DNA of 12,138 nucleotides from Saprospiraceae bacterium (GTDB lineage: Bacteria > Bacteroidota > Bacteroidia > Chitinophagales > Saprospiraceae), in assembly GCA_020630355.1 (NCBI GenBank), contig JAHDBO010000039.1, forward strand, positions 1 to 12,138, read 5' to 3'. The notes below the pieces were generated by a model. It saw only the letters and a list, made by a program, of their open reading frames with translations, had not been told where the DNA came from and searched no databases. Made by a program: the position numbers and the translations under genes. Of the stretch, positions 1 to 6,358 are shown in pieces (position 1 is the stretch's first letter; every line of letters begins with the position of its first letter).

Positions 1-26
1 AATTTTTTCCTTGAAATAAAATTTTA

Positions 27-54
27 CCCGAAACCCGAAACCCGAAACCCGAAA
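27..54 (+). repeat. Heptamer tandem repeat, CCCGAAA x4
   Basis: Four perfect, uninterrupted copies of CCCGAAA begin at 27, 34, 41 and 48. The array ends 9 bases before the ATG of the first gene, so it lies in its leader or promoter region. Short tandem arrays of this kind can change copy number by slippage. Since 7 is not a multiple of 3, a change would alter spacing upstream of the gene, not the protein. Any regulatory role is inference. Confidence 0.9.
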
Positions 55-63
55 CTAGGTTTA

Positions 64-648
64 ATGCACGATATAGAACCCTATTATCATTGGCGAGAAC
101 GCTATGTAGCGGCTGATGATGAACGCACGCCTTTTTATGGACGGCAGTACAATGAATTTCAGTTTACACAGAAAATTTACAATTATTTCATCCATCCCCA
201 ATGGGATTATTTTGGTTCACCGACCTTGTATACCAAGCTTTTGTTTGTTGATTATGAGGCGGGCTTTTGCATCTTTGAGATGATAGGGGAGTGGAACGAT
301 TTACTGACCAATGATGTGATGTTTTTGAAGCGAGATGTGGTAGATTTATTGATACCACATGGGATTACGAAGTATGTTATCATCTGTGAGAACGTTTTGA
401 ATTATCATGGAGAAGACAATGACTACTATGAGGAATGGTATGAAGATATCGTAGAGGAAGGCGGCTGGATTACCTTTGTCAATACCCAAAATCATGTAGA
501 AGACGAAATGAAAGAGGCACAGCTCCAATTTTATGTTAATTTTGGGGAAGAATTTAATGGCTTGAATTGGCAAAAACAGAGGCCCAAGAATATTTATAAA
601 GCTTTGGAGGCTATTATTCATGGTGGGGTAAAGCGACTAAGGTACTAG
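64..648 (+). CDS. Conserved-looking acidic protein of unknown function
   Basis: This encodes a 194-residue soluble protein with no signal peptide or membrane segment. It is rich in Asp, Glu, Tyr and Trp. The first third carries short aromatic blocks (PYYHWRERY near residue 6, NYFIHPQWDYFGSPTLY near 40). The middle has alternating hydrophobic strands (KLLFVDYEAGFCIFEMIGEW, about 58-77; KYVIICENVLNYH, about 103-115), followed by the acidic segment EDNDYYEEWYEDIVEEGGW (about 117-135) and a basic C-terminus ending KRLRY. I recall similar proteins of unknown function in Bacteroidota but can name no domain family, so no role is assigned. ATG at 64 is the only plausible start and follows a heptamer repeat array by 9 bases. 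The stop lies 67 bases before the preferred era start on the same strand, so the two may be cotranscribed. Confidence 0.85.
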   Translation: MHDIEPYYHWRERYVAADDERTPFYGRQYNEFQFTQKIYNYFIHPQWDYFGSPTLYTKLLFVDYEAGFCIFEMIGEWNDLLTNDVMFLKRDVVDLLIPHGITKYVIICENVLNYHGEDNDYYEEWYEDIVEEGGWITFVNTQNHVEDEMKEAQLQFYVNFGEEFNGLNWQKQRPKNIYKALEAIIHGGVKRLRY

Positions 649-715
649 GTTTTTCAAGATTTTGATATGGTTTTTTGGCGAAAGCCTTATGTATAAAAGA
701 ATAGAAAAAAAGCGC

Positions 716-1606
716 ATGGCGGCACATAAATCAGGGTTTGTAAATATCATAGGACGACCCAATGTGGGGAAATCTACCCTTATGAACGCCTTGGTGGGCG
801 AACGGATGTCTATCATCACAGCGAAGCCGCAAACGACACGGCATCGTATTATCGGTATCGTCAACGAAGAAGATTATCAGGTTGTTTTTTCGGATACACC
901 AGGTGTTATCAGTGACCCAAACTACAAGATGCAGGAGGTCATGAACAGCTTCGTACATGAGAGTTTTGATGACGCCGATGTGATGATGTTTGTCCTCGAA
1001 ATAGGGGAGGAATATCCAGAAGATAGTCCTGTTCTGATGCGTTTGAGAAAAACCAAAGCACCTGTTTTTTTGCTTATCAACAAAATTGATACTTGCGATG
1101 ATGCGACTTTATTACAGTTTATCCAAAGCTGGAAAGACCGCTTGCCTTTTAAAGAAATTATCCCAATTTCTGCGCTGAAGAAAATAAATACGGATAGACT
1201 TTTTGAGCAAATATTGAATTATCTTCCAGAAGGAGCACCCTACTATCCAAAAGACCAATTGACAGACCGCCCAGAAAAATTCTTTGTCAGCGAAATTATT
1301 CGTGAGAAGATACTACTCCTGTACAAGCAAGAAATCCCGTATTCTAGCGAGGTAATCGTAGAAGAATTTAAAGTGGACGAAGCCAAAGACCTAGTACGCA
1401 TCCGAGCGAATATCATTGTGATGCGCAAGACACAAAAAGGGATTTTGATTGGAAAACAAGGAATCGCAATCAAGCGATTGGGGATTGAGTCCCGTAAGGA
1501 CATAGAAACATTCTTAGAAAAAAAGGTCTTCTTAGAGCTTTTTGTAAAAGTACGAGACAATTGGCGAGATGATGAGCGGACACTCAAGCACTTTGGTTAT
1601 CAGTAG
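716..1606 (+). CDS. era: GTPase Era, 30S ribosome assembly factor
   Basis: Era is a GTPase that binds the 3' end of 16S rRNA and assists maturation of the small ribosomal subunit. The 296-residue product is full length for the family. It shows the G1 P-loop GRPNVGKS (residues 13-20), the switch region KPQTTRHR (about 37-44), G3 DTPG (60-63), G4 NKID (122-125) and G5 SAL (152-154). A C-terminal type II KH domain has its GKQG loop at 246-249 and ends with the family-typical NWRDDERTLKHFGY. ATG at 716 gives MAAHKSGFVNIIG, matching the usual Era N-terminus, and follows an A-rich stretch typical of Bacteroidota translation starts. The frame stays open upstream, with an ATG at 689 and a TTG at 662, which would add 9 or 18 residues unlike the family. 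The gene converges with the helicase gene to its right. Confidence 0.95.
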   Translation: MAAHKSGFVNIIGRPNVGKSTLMNALVGERMSIITAKPQTTRHRIIGIVNEEDYQVVFSDTPGVISDPNYKMQEVMNSFVHESFDDADVMMFVLEIGEEYPEDSPVLMRLRKTKAPVFLLINKIDTCDDATLLQFIQSWKDRLPFKEIIPISALKKINTDRLFEQILNYLPEGAPYYPKDQLTDRPEKFFVSEIIREKILLLYKQEIPYSSEVIVEEFKVDEAKDLVRIRANIIVMRKTQKGILIGKQGIAIKRLGIESRKDIETFLEKKVFLELFVKVRDNWRDDERTLKHFGYQ

Positions 1607-1658
1607 AATAAGGGGTTTTGATTTATTCTTCGTCCATACAACTTGCACTTCCTAGAGA

Positions 1659-3536
1659 CTAATACATATAATCCCAAGCAGATTGATACAATCCTTCTTC
1701 GCTGACATAGTCAATAAAAGCATTGTAGAATTTATCGTTAGCGATGGTGGCACTATCACCGATAACGATAAGTTTTTTCTTAGCACGGGTCATTGCCACA
1801 TTCATTCTACGGTAATCACTAAGAAAACCAATTTCCATTTTTTCGTTGGAGCGTACTAGAGAAATATAGATAATATCTCTTTCTTGCCCTTGGAACGCGT
1901 CAATCGTGTCAATGCTCAAATATTCTAAATAAAGACTTAACTGAGCATCTTCTTCAAATTGTTCTTGTATGTAAAGTGCCTGCTCTCGATAAGGCGAAAT
2001 AATGCCAATGCTAGGAAAATCTTCCACTGAAAAAGCTTGCATCAATTGGTAAAAATGCTCTCTTAAAATATTAAACTCATCAGGATTGTAGCGGCTTTTA
2101 CTCTTAGCGTTGACCTTTTCGTCAAAACTACATCCAGCGGTATCAATAAAGGTGATTGGGGCATTATCTGCTATATCAAGTAGCCAATCATTGACACTTT
2201 CATCGGCTAGAAGTTGCTTGTCATAAAACTGCTGATTGGAAAAGCCCATAATTTTATGGTTCATCCGATACTGTACATTTAGGAGGCTGACTTCCGTCAA
2301 ACGTTCAATCATTTTCTCCAATATCGTGCGGTCAAAGCCTGCTTTTTGCGCTTCTCTAGATTTAATAGTTGGAGGCAACTGAAAGGGGTCGCCTGCTAGG
2401 ATAACCTTCGAAGCCCTCGTGATAGGAATCCAAGTTGCTGGTTCTAGTGCCTGTCCTGCCTCATCAATGACAACGGTCTGAAATTTTAGTTTGTCAAGCA
2501 CAGGATGTACCGTATTGACCAAAGTGCAGGCGATAACTTTTGAGTTGGCCAGAATTTGATCAATCAGTCGCTCTTCTAACTGATGCGCCCAAGATTTTAG
2601 CTCAGAAGCTTCTTTGAAGTATTTCCAGAACTCTGTTTTCCCTCTTTTCTGTTTTAGTTTCTGTCCTTGACGCTGTGCTTCAGCAGCCTGTATTTTGACT
2701 TTTTTGATGGTCTTTGCTTCGGGATGTTGTGATAATTTCCCATCAAGGGTCAAATCAATCAAACTTTCATCCACCCTAGAGATATTTCCGATTCTAGTCA
2801 CAGGAACACCGACAGCTTGCAGTCGCTCAGCTAATAAATCCACGGCTGCATTACTTGGTGCAGTAACCAGGATATGATTTTCAAATTGAGAGAGTAGTTT
2901 GACGGCTTGTACGAGCGTTGTCGTTTTTCCTGTGCCAGGAGGGCCATGGATAATGGCTATTTCGTAGGCGGCTAGTACCTGCTGTATGGCTTTGTTTTGA
3001 GAACGGTTCAGATTAGGGATTTCTATGGCATGGACATCTTTTTTGAATTGCGGCGCACGCTGCCCTAGGATAATATCTCTTAATTCTGCCAAGCGATTAC
3101 CTTTTGCCTCTAGCACTTTTTTGAGTGCTTTTTCCATTTCTAGATAGGTGCGTTCATCAAAAAGCAGATCGATACCAACTTTTCCTTTGTCCAACCATCT
3201 AGGGACTTGACTGCCATTAAAAACGATTTTCATCCGCTTCTTGGTCACGAAGTTGATGACACCAGCTATTTCGTTTTGTTCCTCCGAAAAAACATTCACC
3301 GGCATTCCAGAGCGGAATTTGTGGGGTTGGTCGGTGTCCGTTCCCCGTTCTATAACAACGAAAGCCCTATCACCATAAGTGAAGCCTGAGCGGATAACTT
3401 GTATTGGATACCAGCAGACCCCTTTTTCTCTTCTTTTGGAAATCGGAAGGGATTGGATTTGTTGTTTGTACTGCTCGAAATCTACTTTCTTTTCGATAAG
3501 GAGTAGGCGTAACTGTTCTTTGATTGAGTCGAGCAT
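1659..3536 (-). CDS. UPF1/IGHMBP2-like superfamily 1 DNA/RNA helicase
   Basis: This 625-residue protein is an ATP-dependent SF1 helicase of the UPF1-like group (UPF1, IGHMBP2/SMUBP2, Dna2-type helicases). An N-terminal region of about 170 residues contains a beta-barrel-like part. The ATPase core follows: Walker A GPPGTGKTT (198-206), motif Ia TAPSNAAVD (225-233), motif II VIDEAGQA (356-363), motif III GDPFQLPP (382-389), QYRM (422-425), motif V around DTIDAFQGQERD (543-554) and motif VI RRMNVAMTRAKKKL (576-589). The Lys/Gln-rich helical stretch at about 275-330 fits the inserted 1B stalk seen in this group. All motifs appear intact. Its bacterial substrate cannot be read from sequence; a general DNA/RNA metabolism role is inferred. 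It is the last gene of the minus-strand block, 74 bases after the TPR gene, with no convincing promoter of its own. Confidence 0.92.
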   Translation of the reverse strand: MLDSIKEQLRLLLIEKKVDFEQYKQQIQSLPISKRREKGVCWYPIQVIRSGFTYGDRAFVVIERGTDTDQPHKFRSGMPVNVFSEEQNEIAGVINFVTKKRMKIVFNGSQVPRWLDKGKVGIDLLFDERTYLEMEKALKKVLEAKGNRLAELRDIILGQRAPQFKKDVHAIEIPNLNRSQNKAIQQVLAAYEIAIIHGPPGTGKTTTLVQAVKLLSQFENHILVTAPSNAAVDLLAERLQAVGVPVTRIGNISRVDESLIDLTLDGKLSQHPEAKTIKKVKIQAAEAQRQGQKLKQKRGKTEFWKYFKEASELKSWAHQLEERLIDQILANSKVIACTLVNTVHPVLDKLKFQTVVIDEAGQALEPATWIPITRASKVILAGDPFQLPPTIKSREAQKAGFDRTILEKMIERLTEVSLLNVQYRMNHKIMGFSNQQFYDKQLLADESVNDWLLDIADNAPITFIDTAGCSFDEKVNAKSKSRYNPDEFNILREHFYQLMQAFSVEDFPSIGIISPYREQALYIQEQFEEDAQLSLYLEYLSIDTIDAFQGQERDIIYISLVRSNEKMEIGFLSDYRRMNVAMTRAKKKLIVIGDSATIANDKFYNAFIDYVSEEGLYQSAWDYMY

Positions 3537-3610
3537 GATTTGCAGTTTAGATTATAAACTCCCGAATTAGAGATGAGTTTGTATCGTGCCCGAAAATAGA
3601 GAAAAGAAAT

Positions 3611-4357
3611 CTATTGTAAGTCCTCTAGTAGTTTTTTAGCTTTCGCAAAATAATGTCCTTGCTCATTTTTGATTAAATCTTGTAGTACTAATCTGGCGTC
3701 ATCTCGTTGATTCAACTTAATATGTGCCAGTGCAAGATACCAAGTTGCATCTTCGTAAAATCTATCTGAGTTGATTCGAGCGGTCTCAAGATTATTGATG
3801 GCATTTTCGGCTTGACCAGTTTCTAATTGAGCTAAACCCAAGTAAAAAGTTGCTTCGGCATCTTCAGGAATCAGTGCTATATAGTTTTTAAAAGCTTGAA
3901 TAGCCGTGGTGTAATCTTTCTCCGCATAGGCTTTATAAGCGGTCATCTCTTTTGTTAAGACCTTGGCACTGGTCTCTTCACTTCTTGTTGTCTCGTACTT
4001 GTCTGTAGGGAAACTCGAAAAATTGTGAGCAAATAAATTATCGTCAGTATTTTGACTAGGCCACCATAGAATCGCTACCAATGGCAATAACAAGACCGCA
4101 GCGGCAGCGGCAATTCGGTAAAGGCTATATGTTTTGGAAGGTTTTTTTTGGGTACGGATAGAATCAAAAGAAAGTTTGTCAACTCTATCTAAAAATTCTG
4201 GGGCTTCTGAAAAGCCATCCATGGCATCCGAAAAAAATAAAGAATTATTCATTTCTTCTTCGATAGCACGAGTAGTTTCCTTATCTGATTTTCCTTTCAA
4301 ATAAGATTCTATAGATGTTTTGGAAAATGATGACCCTTTCGTCTTGTGATTTTTCAT
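3611..4357 (-). CDS. Anti-sigma-like membrane protein with C-terminal TPR repeats
   Basis: This 248-residue single-pass membrane protein has three parts. The N-terminal segment (about 1-79) contains SIESYLKGKSDKETTRAIEEEM followed by FFSDAMDGFSE, a pattern common at the cytoplasmic end of Bacteroidota proteins paired with ECF sigma factors. One hydrophobic helix follows (about 80-99, RIAAAAAVLLLPLVAILWWP). The C-terminal part has about three TPR-like helix pairs at roughly 138-166, 168-196 and 203-231, with repeated A..A...F..Y and YLGLAQLETGQ signatures. With the usual N-in topology the TPRs face the periplasm. The ATG overlaps the sigma factor stop by 4 bases (ATGA), which implies translational coupling. 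By analogy with such pairs it probably restrains the sigma factor and senses an envelope partner through the TPRs. No zinc-binding HxxxCxxC anti-sigma motif is present, so the anti-sigma role is inferred. Confidence 0.85.
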   Translation of the reverse strand: MKNHKTKGSSFSKTSIESYLKGKSDKETTRAIEEEMNNSLFFSDAMDGFSEAPEFLDRVDKLSFDSIRTQKKPSKTYSLYRIAAAAAVLLLPLVAILWWPSQNTDDNLFAHNFSSFPTDKYETTRSEETSAKVLTKEMTAYKAYAEKDYTTAIQAFKNYIALIPEDAEATFYLGLAQLETGQAENAINNLETARINSDRFYEDATWYLALAHIKLNQRDDARLVLQDLIKNEQGHYFAKAKKLLEDLQ

Positions 4358-4965
4358 TCCTTTAGGATAACTTTGGTACTAAGCTCTTTTATCAAACTTC
4401 TTTTGCCGTTTTGAATATAGCTTTTGACTTTAGAAATTGGATACTCGTATTTGTCTGCAATTTGCCTGTAGGACATTTCTTTCAAATAGAAAGCTTCTAC
4501 ACAAATACGCTGGTGTTCTTTAAGTTTTTCTAGTGATTCTTGAATGATGGCCGAACGCTGTTTAGCTTCCAACTCACTAGTAAGACGAATTAATCCGTCA
4601 TTTTCCATAAATTCTTCAGACTTTTTTTCATCATTGACCCAATTTTGATACAAATCACCTGTTCTACTATGCTTTTTAAGTAAACTAAGACATTCGTTCG
4701 TAGTGATTCTATAGAGCCAAGGTTGGAAGGAATTGATATTGTAATCGGGTAGTTTTTGTAGAAGCCGCTGGAATATCTGCATAGTGAGGTCTTCGCTTTC
4801 TTCCTTGTTTTTCAGGTATTTCATACAAACACCCGCTACTCGTTTTTTGTAGCGTTCAAACAACTCTCCAACACAGTTTTCGTTTCCATTTTTGCAGTAA
4901 GCATCTACCAATGCCTCGTCGGACATTGTTTTAAGGTTTAGTCGGGGTTTGATTTTGAAAACCAT
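4354..4965 (-). CDS. ECF-type RNA polymerase sigma factor
   Basis: This sigma-70 family factor of the extracytoplasmic-function type directs RNA polymerase to a subset of promoters. With the ATG at 4965 it has 203 residues. Region 2 covers about 36-100: LFERYKKRV, the acidic ESEDLTMQIFQRLL core-binding helix, then SFQPWLYRITTNECLSLLKK for -10 recognition. Region 4 covers about 143-195: ESLEKLKEHQRICVEAFYLKEMSY, then a helix-turn-helix ending VKSYIQNGKRSLIKEL. A linker rich in charged residues separates them, and there is no region 1 or 3, as expected for ECF factors. The frame is open to a TTG at 5019, but that codon lies in the -33 element of the candidate promoter; ATG at 4926 (MSDEALVDAY) is another possible start. 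The stop overlaps the start of the TPR gene, its likely regulatory partner. The regulon is unknown. Confidence 0.92.
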   Translation of the reverse strand: MVFKIKPRLNLKTMSDEALVDAYCKNGNENCVGELFERYKKRVAGVCMKYLKNKEESEDLTMQIFQRLLQKLPDYNINSFQPWLYRITTNECLSLLKKHSRTGDLYQNWVNDEKKSEEFMENDGLIRLTSELEAKQRSAIIQESLEKLKEHQRICVEAFYLKEMSYRQIADKYEYPISKVKSYIQNGKRSLIKELSTKVILKE

Positions 4966-4988
4966 AGTAGAATAATAGTACCTTTTAT

Positions 4989-5020
4989 TAAAGATACTGT
5001 TCAGGTATTGGATATGCAAA
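4989..5020 (-). promoter_or_regulatory. Candidate Bacteroidota-type promoter for the sigma factor gene
   Basis: On the minus strand TTTG (5020-5017) is followed, after exactly 20 bases, by TATCTTTA (4996-4989). The Bacteroidota primary promoter pattern is TTTG at -33 and TAnnTTTG at -7, so only the last base of the -7 element differs. Transcription would start shortly before the ATG at 4965, giving a leader of roughly 20 bases. This supports that ATG over the upstream TTG. Confidence 0.5.
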
Positions 5021-5037
5021 TCAGAATATAGAAGACT

Positions 5038-5052
5038 CCAATCAGTGATTGG
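5038..5052. promoter_or_regulatory. Perfect palindrome upstream of the sigma promoter, possible operator
   Basis: CCAATCA and TGATTGG form perfect 7-base arms around a single central base (5045). The palindrome lies 17 bases upstream of the TTTG of the candidate sigma promoter. A hairpin would need to open to a 5-base stem, so a double-stranded DNA site for a dimeric regulator is the more natural reading. No T-tract follows it in the direction of transcription. Confidence 0.45.
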
Positions 5053-5053
5053 G

Positions 5054-5085
5054 AAACACCCATTTTAGGGTAGTTTCAGGTGTTT
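5054..5085 (-). terminator. Weak hairpin after the DUF4837 gene
   Basis: AAACACC (5054-5060) and GGTGTTT (5079-5085) can form a 7-base-pair stem with an 18-base loop, 18 bases downstream of the DUF4837 stop. Within the loop, ACCC and GGGT can form a competing small hairpin that shares bases with the outer stem. On the minus strand no clean T-tract follows, so termination is uncertain; the T-run lies on the plus-strand side. Confidence 0.25.
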
Positions 5086-5103
5086 TTTATGTCCTAGCAC
5101 TTA

Positions 5104-6201
5104 CTAAATAAATTTTATAGACGAAAAAATAAGTTCTAGATGATTCATGAAGTTGCGCTTGGGTTTGCTAGGTGCATGAATAAAGCCATCTACAAAAACC
5201 AATTCATTTTTATCGGCATTGTGAATCAAGTAAGAAATGAAAGGACCACCCATGAAGTCGCCTTTGATTTCCCAAATACCACGCGCTTCTATCGCAAAGT
5301 TGTCGCCAACCGTTTTATTCTTGTACCAAGTTGGCAGATCCACATCATTGACGCGCATATAAGAGTTTTCTACTATCGTGGTTACGTATTTTTTCCCCAA
5401 AGCGTCTCTTATAGATTTTAGACCTTCCTCCGAAAGTTGTTCTTTATCGGTATAAGGGATTTTGTGTATCAAAATATTGCTACTCAAGTTACGGGTTTCT
5501 TTACGCATCCAGATAACATCCGATTCGTCATGGGCCACAATATAATCCGCAGGAACAATCATACTCATATTGAATTTACCTTCCAATAGTTCCTGATGTC
5601 GCTTCGATTCTCCTTTTAAGTAAGTTTGAGAATACAACATCTTCGCATCAATATCACGGATACGTTTGGCGATAGCGGGATAGTGCTTGACGAAACTATT
5701 GGCTAGCTTTTCTTCTCCATGTCCAAAAACATAAATAATCAGTTGACCACGCGCCCACTTGTCTCGGATAGCAATCGAACCGAAGCTGCTTTCTTCTTTT
5801 GCTCGCAAAACGTTTTCATCTCCTATTCCATTTCTTACGATACCCGTAGTAGGCGAGTCCGTATCAGACAAATCTGCTAAGAAGATAAGCGTCCTCAAAT
5901 GCTTCCTATTGGGGTCTTCTAGCACTTGCTCACCAGAGAAATGCTGGATGTTGAAAATAGGCTCTGGCTGTGGCATTATAGGGAATGGGGCCTCCATATA
6001 GCTTCGGAGGGAATCCCCTGGAGCACCTTCCCATATATCTTTGTCCGCCACGATTGTTGCCTGATTAAGCATACCGATAGCCTGACTTTGACGTTCGAGA
6101 CTAGGGATAGCATCATTGGCGCAGCTTGTAAATATATAGGCAAACCCTAGGATAAATAGCCATTGGATTGGCAAACTGTTTTTTTTGACTTTCATATACA
6201 T
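5104..6201 (-). CDS. DUF4837 family envelope lipoprotein
   Basis: This encodes a 365-residue predicted lipoprotein of a family known mainly from Bacteroidota and of unknown function. A basic N-terminus and hydrophobic stretch (PIQWLFILGFAYIF, 11-24) lead to the lipobox FTSC with the lipidated Cys at 27, so the mature protein should be membrane anchored outside the cytoplasm. The family hallmarks I recognise are near the C-terminus: NSYMRVNDVDLPTWYKN (about 279-295), and EARGIWEIKGDFMGGPFISY (about 305-324), followed by a hydrophobic strand and a predicted helix. The phenylalanine at the -3 position of the lipobox is slightly unusual. Two starts are possible, at 6201 and at the third codon (6195, MKVKKNS); both give the same signal peptide. 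A good -7 box lies 17 bases upstream of the first. It is transcribed toward the sigma factor gene, which seems to have its own promoter. Confidence 0.88.
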   Translation of the reverse strand: MYMKVKKNSLPIQWLFILGFAYIFTSCANDAIPSLERQSQAIGMLNQATIVADKDIWEGAPGDSLRSYMEAPFPIMPQPEPIFNIQHFSGEQVLEDPNRKHLRTLIFLADLSDTDSPTTGIVRNGIGDENVLRAKEESSFGSIAIRDKWARGQLIIYVFGHGEEKLANSFVKHYPAIAKRIRDIDAKMLYSQTYLKGESKRHQELLEGKFNMSMIVPADYIVAHDESDVIWMRKETRNLSSNILIHKIPYTDKEQLSEEGLKSIRDALGKKYVTTIVENSYMRVNDVDLPTWYKNKTVGDNFAIEARGIWEIKGDFMGGPFISYLIHNADKNELVFVDGFIHAPSKPKRNFMNHLELIFSSIKFI

Positions 6202-6217
6202 CTTTATGTGTCTTTTT

Positions 6218-6225
6218 CAAAGATA
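6218..6225 (-). promoter_or_regulatory. Candidate -7 promoter element of the DUF4837 gene
   Basis: TATCTTTG on the minus strand exactly matches the Bacteroidota -7 consensus TAnnTTTG, 16 bases before the ATG at 6201. No clear TTTG is found 19-21 bases further upstream, where the minus strand reads CTAT/TATT, so the -33 element is weak or replaced by activator binding. The leader would be short, roughly 10 bases. Confidence 0.45.
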
Positions 6226-6246
6226 AGGAACGTTTGATAATTAAAT

Positions 6247-6264
6247 AGGAATGAATTCGCTCCT
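6247..6264. promoter_or_regulatory. Interrupted dyad over the expected -33 position of the DUF4837 promoter
   Basis: AGGA-N2-GAATTC-N2-TCCT is symmetric apart from the two N2 spacers (AT on one side, GC on the other). It starts where the -33 element of the DUF4837 promoter would be and extends upstream. It could be a regulator site that compensates for or blocks the poor -33 element. The rest of the 6202-6358 gap holds no gene or RNA that I can identify. Confidence 0.3.
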
Positions 6265-6358
6265 TACCCTTTATGATGCAGAAAAGTCTATTTTTGGTGG
6301 AGGTGTTATGATGGATTTATGAATTGATGTATAGTTTTTTCAAGCGCCCTTTACAGGG

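Noticed and set aside
27..54. CCCGAAA array as a CRISPR or telomere-like element
   Set aside because: There are no spacers between units, and the surrounding genes are ordinary bacterial chromosome genes, not a linear replicon end.
662..715. Longer era reading frame starting at TTG 662 or ATG 689
   Set aside because: The extra residues do not resemble known Era N-termini, while ATG 716 gives the family-typical MAAHKSGFVNIIG.
1606..1628. GAATAA/TTATTC inverted repeat between era and the helicase gene as a terminator
   Set aside because: Only six AT-rich pairs with an 11-base loop and no T-tract; too weak to call.
3556..3580. AAACTC/GAGTTT hairpin between the TPR and helicase genes
   Set aside because: Six pairs with a 13-base loop and no following T-tract; cannot be separated from chance.
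4966..5019. Longer sigma factor frame starting at TTG 5019
   Set aside because: That codon overlaps the -33 element of the best promoter candidate, and the added residues match nothing in sigma region 2.
5140..5421. Plus-strand open frame inside the DUF4837 gene
   Set aside because: It is opposite the conserved C-terminal DUF4837 motifs and shows no domain of its own.
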